NCBI RefSeq assembly: GCF_900091515.1
Contig: NZ_LT607410.1
Coordinates: 1,116,001-1,180,000 of the forward strand
Origin: Micromonospora purpureochromogenes
GTDB lineage: Bacteria > Actinomycetota > Actinomycetes > Mycobacteriales > Micromonosporaceae
Length of the DNA: 64,000 bases
Direction of reading: 5' to 3'
Part shown: piece by piece, positions 60,778 to 64,000 of the stretch
How positions within the stretch are numbered: position 1 is the first letter of the stretch
Layout of the letters: the number at the start of each line of letters is the position of its first letter
Program-made: the position numbers and the translations under genes
The notes under the pieces: model-generated
What the model was told of the DNA's origin: nothing
Database searches by the model: none
What the model saw: only the letters and a program-made list of their open reading frames with translations

Positions 60778-61362
60778 ATGGCCGCACCCAAGGATCTACC
60801 CGACGTCGGCGGATTCATCCGTGACCTGCGCCGGAACGCCAAGATCTCGCTGCGCCAGCTCGCCGAGCAGGCCGGGGTGAGCAACCCGTACCTGAGTCAG
60901 ATCGAGCGCGGGCTGCGCAAGCCGAGCGCCGAGGTGCTCCAGCAGCTCGCCAGCGCGCTGCGGGTCTCCACCCCGGCGATGTACCTGCGCGCCGGGCTGC
61001 TCGACGACAAGGAGGGTCAGGGGGTGCTCGCGGCGATCGCGATCGACCCCGACCTGACGATGGCGCAGAAGCAGTCGCTGAGCCAGATCTACGAGACCTT
61101 CCGCCGGGAGAACGTCCGGCTCGCCGAGGCGACCGCCGCGGCCGGCCCGGAGACCACTCCGGCGGCGGAACCCAGCGCACCGGCCGTGCCGACCGAGGCG
61201 GCCGCCACCGCCACGCCGGCCGCGACCGGCCCCACCACCCCCGACGGCACCCCGACCGAGGCCGTCCTGGAATCGGTCGCCGTCACCGAGGCGGGCCCCG
61301 CGCCCGCCCCCGTCACCCCCGACAGCAAGGCCGCGGGAGCGGCCGAGGAGGAGAAGTCATGA
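60778..61362 (+). CDS. XRE family transcriptional regulator
   Basis: 194 residues. N-terminal HTH_3: GFIRDLRRNAKISLRQLAEQAGVSNPYLSQIERGLRKPSAEVLQQLASALRVS in parts; middle helix region EGQGVLAAIAIDPDLTMAQKQSL; a Pro/Ala/Thr-rich tail from about residue 120. It is the counterpart of M. tuberculosis Rv0474, which also precedes hbhA. The ATG has TAGCGT 7 nt upstream (leaderless). It overlaps the next gene by 4 nt. Confidence 0.9.
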   Translation: MAAPKDLPDVGGFIRDLRRNAKISLRQLAEQAGVSNPYLSQIERGLRKPSAEVLQQLASALRVSTPAMYLRAGLLDDKEGQGVLAAIAIDPDLTMAQKQSLSQIYETFRRENVRLAEATAAAGPETTPAAEPSAPAVPTEAAATATPAATGPTTPDGTPTEAVLESVAVTEAGPAPAPVTPDSKAAGAAEEEKS

Positions 61363-62024
61363 CCCAGCCGAAGACCAACCGCATCCCGGCTCCGCTCTAC
61401 GCCGCCGCCGGCGCCGGCGAGTTGGCCTACCAGCAGCTCCGCAAGCTCCCGACCGTGGTGAGCGAGCTGGGCACCAAGGTCGTCGCCGACGGCACCAAGG
61501 TGGTCACCGAGATCGGCGGCAAGGCCGTCGTCACCGGCTTCGAGCTGCGCCAGAAGGCCACCGAGACCTTCAAGACCGCCAACCTGACGGCGACCGTGCG
61601 CGAGAAGGCCGTCCCGGCCGACCTCGACCTGGACAAGCTGCGCGAGGCCGCCACCCGCAACGCCGCCGCGCTGCTGGTCGGTGCGCAGGCCGCCCAGGAG
61701 CGCGCGCTGGCCGCGTACGGCGCGCTGATCGCCCGCGGCGAGCGCGTCGTCGGTGCCGGCGTGCTGGAGGCCGCCGACACCGTCAACGCCGACATCGAGG
61801 CGACCGACGCCACCCTCCCGGCCGAGGTGAAGGACGAGGTCGCGACGACCGCCACCGCCGCACCGGCCGAGGCGGAGATCCCCACCCCGGCCGAGGTCGC
61901 CGAGGTCGTCGAGGCCAAGCCGGCCACCGCGAAGACCACCCGGGCGCGGGCCGCCAAGCCGGCCGCCACCCCGTCGGCGAAGCTGCCGAAGGCCACCAAG
62001 CGGACCCGCCCGGCCGCCGAGTAA
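61359..62024 (+). CDS. HbhA-like Ala/Lys-rich protein
   Basis: 221 residues, no signal peptide. A long helical N-terminal region (about 20-150) is followed by a Lys/Ala/Pro-rich C-terminus (AKTTRARAAKPAATPSAKLPKATKRTRPAAE in parts) like that of mycobacterial HBHA, which binds heparan sulfate and polyanions. Here the gene neighbourhood (XRE before, DUF2516 after) also matches hbhA. Role in a soil actinomycete is unknown. Coupled to the XRE gene by an ATGA overlap. Confidence 0.82.
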   Translation: MTQPKTNRIPAPLYAAAGAGELAYQQLRKLPTVVSELGTKVVADGTKVVTEIGGKAVVTGFELRQKATETFKTANLTATVREKAVPADLDLDKLREAATRNAAALLVGAQAAQERALAAYGALIARGERVVGAGVLEAADTVNADIEATDATLPAEVKDEVATTATAAPAEAEIPTPAEVAEVVEAKPATAKTTRARAAKPAATPSAKLPKATKRTRPAAE

Positions 62025-62040
62025 CCGTCGCAAACCGGTA

Positions 62041-62078
62041 CGACCCCGGAACCGTCCTGTGGGACGTTTCCGGGGTCG
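62041..62078 (+). terminator. Strong terminator after the HbhA-like gene
   Basis: CGACCCCGGAA (62041-62051) pairs with TTCCGGGGTCG (62068-62078); an inner CGTCC/GGACG stem closes a TGTG loop. It ends 7 nt before the next gene's -10. Confidence 0.85.
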
Positions 62079-62097
62079 TCGGCATATGCTGGCCGGC

Positions 62098-62412
62098 ATG
62101 GCCATCGCCGCGCCGATCTTCGTCTTCGATGTCGTCTTCGTGATCGACCGGATCCTGCTCGTGTTCGCGCTGATCGTGCAGGGTGTCGCCCTGGTGCACG
62201 CGATCACCCAGCGCGCCGACGCGTTTCCGGCGATCGGCACCCTGCCCAAGGGCGGCTGGATCGCCATCCTGGCGGTCTGTCTGGTGCTCACCCTGCTCGG
62301 CTTCGGCGCGCTCAGCATCTTCGGGCTGATCGGCATCGCGGCGGGCCTGATCTACCTGCTCGACGTCCGGGTCGGGCTGCGTGACCTGCACGACGGCAAA
62401 GGGTTCTGGTGA
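62098..62412 (+). CDS. DUF2516 family membrane protein
   Basis: 104 residues with three hydrophobic segments (IFVFDVVFVIDRILLVFALIVQGVALVHAI, GWIAILAVCLVLTLLGFGAL, IGIAAGLIYLLDVRVGL, in parts), corresponding to Rv0476 of M. tuberculosis. Function unknown. TATGCT is 7 nt before the ATG, immediately after the terminator. Its stop overlaps the following hydrolase start. Confidence 0.85.
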   Translation: MAIAAPIFVFDVVFVIDRILLVFALIVQGVALVHAITQRADAFPAIGTLPKGGWIAILAVCLVLTLLGFGALSIFGLIGIAAGLIYLLDVRVGLRDLHDGKGFW

Positions 62413-63296
62413 GAGGTTTCCGCTGGCCCCCGCCGCCCGACGGCGGACCCCGCACCTGGGGGCCCGGCCCGGGCGCGCCGCGTACCGGCCGACCGGCCCT
62501 GCCCGAGCCGGAGACCGAGCTGGTCACCACGCCGCACGGCGTACGGCTGGAGCGGCTGGTCACCGGCACCGGTGACCCGGCCACCGTCTTCGCGCACGGG
62601 CTCGGCAACGGCATCGCCACCACCCGCCCGTTCGGCAGCGCGGTCAACGGCCGCAAGATCTTCTTCCAGTTCCGCGGGCACGGGCGTTCCGACGCGCCGC
62701 CCGGCCCGTGGAGCTACCTGGACCTCGCCCGTGACCTGCGGGCCGTCGCCGACCTGGGCGGGGCCACCCGCGCCTTCGGGGCCAGCCTGGGCGCGGGTGC
62801 CCTCTGCCGGCTGCTGCTGGAAAGCCCCGACCGCTTCGAGAAGCTGGTCTTCTTCCTACCCGCGGTGCTCGACACCCCGCGCGGCCCGGTCGCCCGGCAA
62901 CGGCTGACCGACCTGCTGGACGCGGTGGCCGACGGTGACGCCTCGGCCGTCGCCGACGTCGTCTCGCTGGAGGTGCCGACGGCGGTCCGCAACACCCCGG
63001 CCGGCTGGGCGTACCTGCGGCAGCGGCTCGACCAGCTGCTGCGCGACGGGCTCGCCCCCGGGCTGGCCGACCTGCCGGAGCAGGTCCCGCTGCGGGACGT
63101 CTCCGCACTCGCCGCGGTGACCGCCCCGGCGCTGGTGATCGGCTGTGCCGGCGACGACCTGCACCCGGCGCACGTCGCCGAGGAGCTGGCCGCCGCGCTG
63201 CCGCACGCCACCCTGCACCTCTACGACCGCCCGGGTTTCGCCTGGACCGAACGCGCCGACCTGCGGGAGCGGATCTCGACGTTCCTGAACGGGTAG
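62409..63296 (+). CDS. Alpha/beta hydrolase
   Basis: 295 residues from GTG 62409, overlapping the DUF2516 stop. TVFAHGLGNGIATTRPF gives the oxyanion region, FGASLGAGALCRLLL the nucleophile (G-A-S-L-G), VIGCAGDDLHPAHVAEEL the acid. The usual catalytic His before the end is not obvious (TLHLYDRPGFAWTERADL has one His two residues before Tyr), so activity is uncertain. Substrate unknown. Confidence 0.82.
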   Translation: MRGFRWPPPPDGGPRTWGPGPGAPRTGRPALPEPETELVTTPHGVRLERLVTGTGDPATVFAHGLGNGIATTRPFGSAVNGRKIFFQFRGHGRSDAPPGPWSYLDLARDLRAVADLGGATRAFGASLGAGALCRLLLESPDRFEKLVFFLPAVLDTPRGPVARQRLTDLLDAVADGDASAVADVVSLEVPTAVRNTPAGWAYLRQRLDQLLRDGLAPGLADLPEQVPLRDVSALAAVTAPALVIGCAGDDLHPAHVAEELAAALPHATLHLYDRPGFAWTERADLRERISTFLNG

Positions 63297-63307
63297 CGTC
63301 TGCTGTC

Positions 63308-64000
63308 ATGGGCGTCACACACCACGGCCGTACCCACCGTCTCGACCTCGCCGACCCCACCCTGCGGGAGTGGGAGTGCACGGTGCTCGCCGCGGACGAG
63401 CAGGGCATCGTGCTGGACCGGTCGGCGTTCTACCCGGGCGGCGGCGGCCAGCCGCCGGACCACGGCGTGCTGCTCTGGCAGGGCGTGCAGACCCGGATCG
63501 TCGGCACCCGCAAGGGCGACGACCTTTATTTGATTCCCGCCGAGGGCGACCCGGTGCCGCCGGTCGGCACCACGGTCACCGGCGCGGTGGCGGACGAGCG
63601 GCGGACCCGCCTGATGCGCACCCACTCCGGCCTGCACGTGCTCTGCGGCGTCGTGTTCCGCGACTTCGGCGCACTGGTCACCGGCGGCAACATGGAGCCG
63701 GGGGAGGCCAGGATGGACTTCAACCTGCCCGAGGTGCCGCCGGACTTCAAGACCCGGATCGAGGAGCTGGTCAATGCCGAGGTGGCCGCCGACCGGTCGG
63801 TCGCCGTGCGGGTGCTGCCCCGGGCCGAGGCGCTGGCCCTGCCGGACATCATCCGTACCCAGTCCAACCTGATCCCGCCGGACGAGCAGGAGGTCCGGAT
63901 CGTCGACATCGTCGGGCTGGACGTGCAGGCCGACGGCGGCACCCACGTCGCCTCGACCGCCCAGATCGGCAAGGTTCAGGTGGTCAAGGTGGAGAGCAAG
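63308..64000 (+). CDS. Alanyl-tRNA editing protein AlaX (3' partial)
   Basis: At least 231 residues, open at the window end. AlaX proteins are free-standing copies of the AlaRS editing domain that remove Ser or Gly from tRNA-Ala. FYPGGGGQPPDHG and the zinc motif H106-x3-H110 (THSGLH) are present; the second pair appears as D209-x3-H213 (QADGGTHV), where the better-known form has Cys at the first position. TAGCGT, containing the TAG stop of the preceding gene, is 8 nt before the ATG. Confidence 0.9.
   Translation, partial: MGVTHHGRTHRLDLADPTLREWECTVLAADEQGIVLDRSAFYPGGGGQPPDHGVLLWQGVQTRIVGTRKGDDLYLIPAEGDPVPPVGTTVTGAVADERRTRLMRTHSGLHVLCGVVFRDFGALVTGGNMEPGEARMDFNLPEVPPDFKTRIEELVNAEVAADRSVAVRVLPRAEALALPDIIRTQSNLIPPDEQEVRIVDIVGLDVQADGGTHVASTAQIGKVQVVKVESK

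Overview
The window is a 64 kb piece of a very GC-rich actinobacterial chromosome. Several features point to the Micromonosporaceae or a close relative: a mycothiol synthase, a GlnR-type orphan response regulator, a DMDF-ended GroEL behind CIRCE operators, an XRE/HbhA-like/DUF2516 cluster like Mycobacterium tuberculosis Rv0474-Rv0476, and a phosphate-mshD-glnR-sulfurtransferase order that recalls the Streptomyces coelicolor SCO41xx region. The genus is an inference. I see no prophage, insertion sequence, CRISPR array, rRNA or tRNA. It reads as core chromosome with dense coding on both strands.

Layout. 1-5.1 kb: an alpha/beta hydrolase fused to an ABC ATPase, its permease, a DoxX protein and a lipoprotein. 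5.1-6.6 kb: SAM-I riboswitch and threonine synthase. 6.8-12.1 kb: a candidate structured RNA, acetyltransferases, PaaN, a cold-shock protein and a membrane protein, with strong inverted repeats after paaN. 12.1-14.3 kb: two CIRCE elements and groEL. 14.4-24.3 kb: an acetyltransferase, a polytopic membrane subtilase, GlpD, an FAD oxidase, an HD protein and an FUSC transporter. 24.3-32.4 kb: a class V aminotransferase under a SAM-IV riboswitch, PrsW, a GroES-like protein, an AI-2E family permease, a DinG-type helicase and a DUF402 protein. 32.4-42.7 kb: an ECF41 sigma factor, then a phosphate cluster (PPK2, DUF47, Pit, PstSCAB) with PHO boxes, interrupted by an oxidoreductase and a NUDIX protein. 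42.8-50.3 kb: MshD, a polysaccharide deacetylase, GlnR, membrane proteins, and a sulfurtransferase/DUF1416 pair behind a Cys-rich leader peptide. 50.3-64 kb: a glycogen-debranching-type enzyme with an SCP2 protein, DsrE, a 37-residue membrane microprotein with a nitrobindin, an aminotransferase IV, MarR/TetR/Fur regulators, YgfZ, BKACE, asparaginase, hydrolases, XRE-HbhA-like-DUF2516, and the start of an AlaX editing protein.

Shared themes. Sulfur and methionine control appears three times by different RNA mechanisms: SAM-I at thrC, SAM-IV at the aminotransferase, and a poly-Cys leader peptide before the sulfurtransferase. Phosphate uptake carries 11-nt PhoP-type repeats at both the low-affinity and the high-affinity system. 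More than twenty genes have a TAnnnT -10 hexamer 6-8 nt before the start codon and no Shine-Dalgarno, so leaderless transcription looks like the default here. This lets some divergent promoters shrink to about 21-35 bp. The most novel-looking items are the candidate RNA at 6828-6950, the hydrolase-ABC fusion, the overlapping divergent promoters at 53246-53255, and the operator-in-spacer promoter at 55433-55462.
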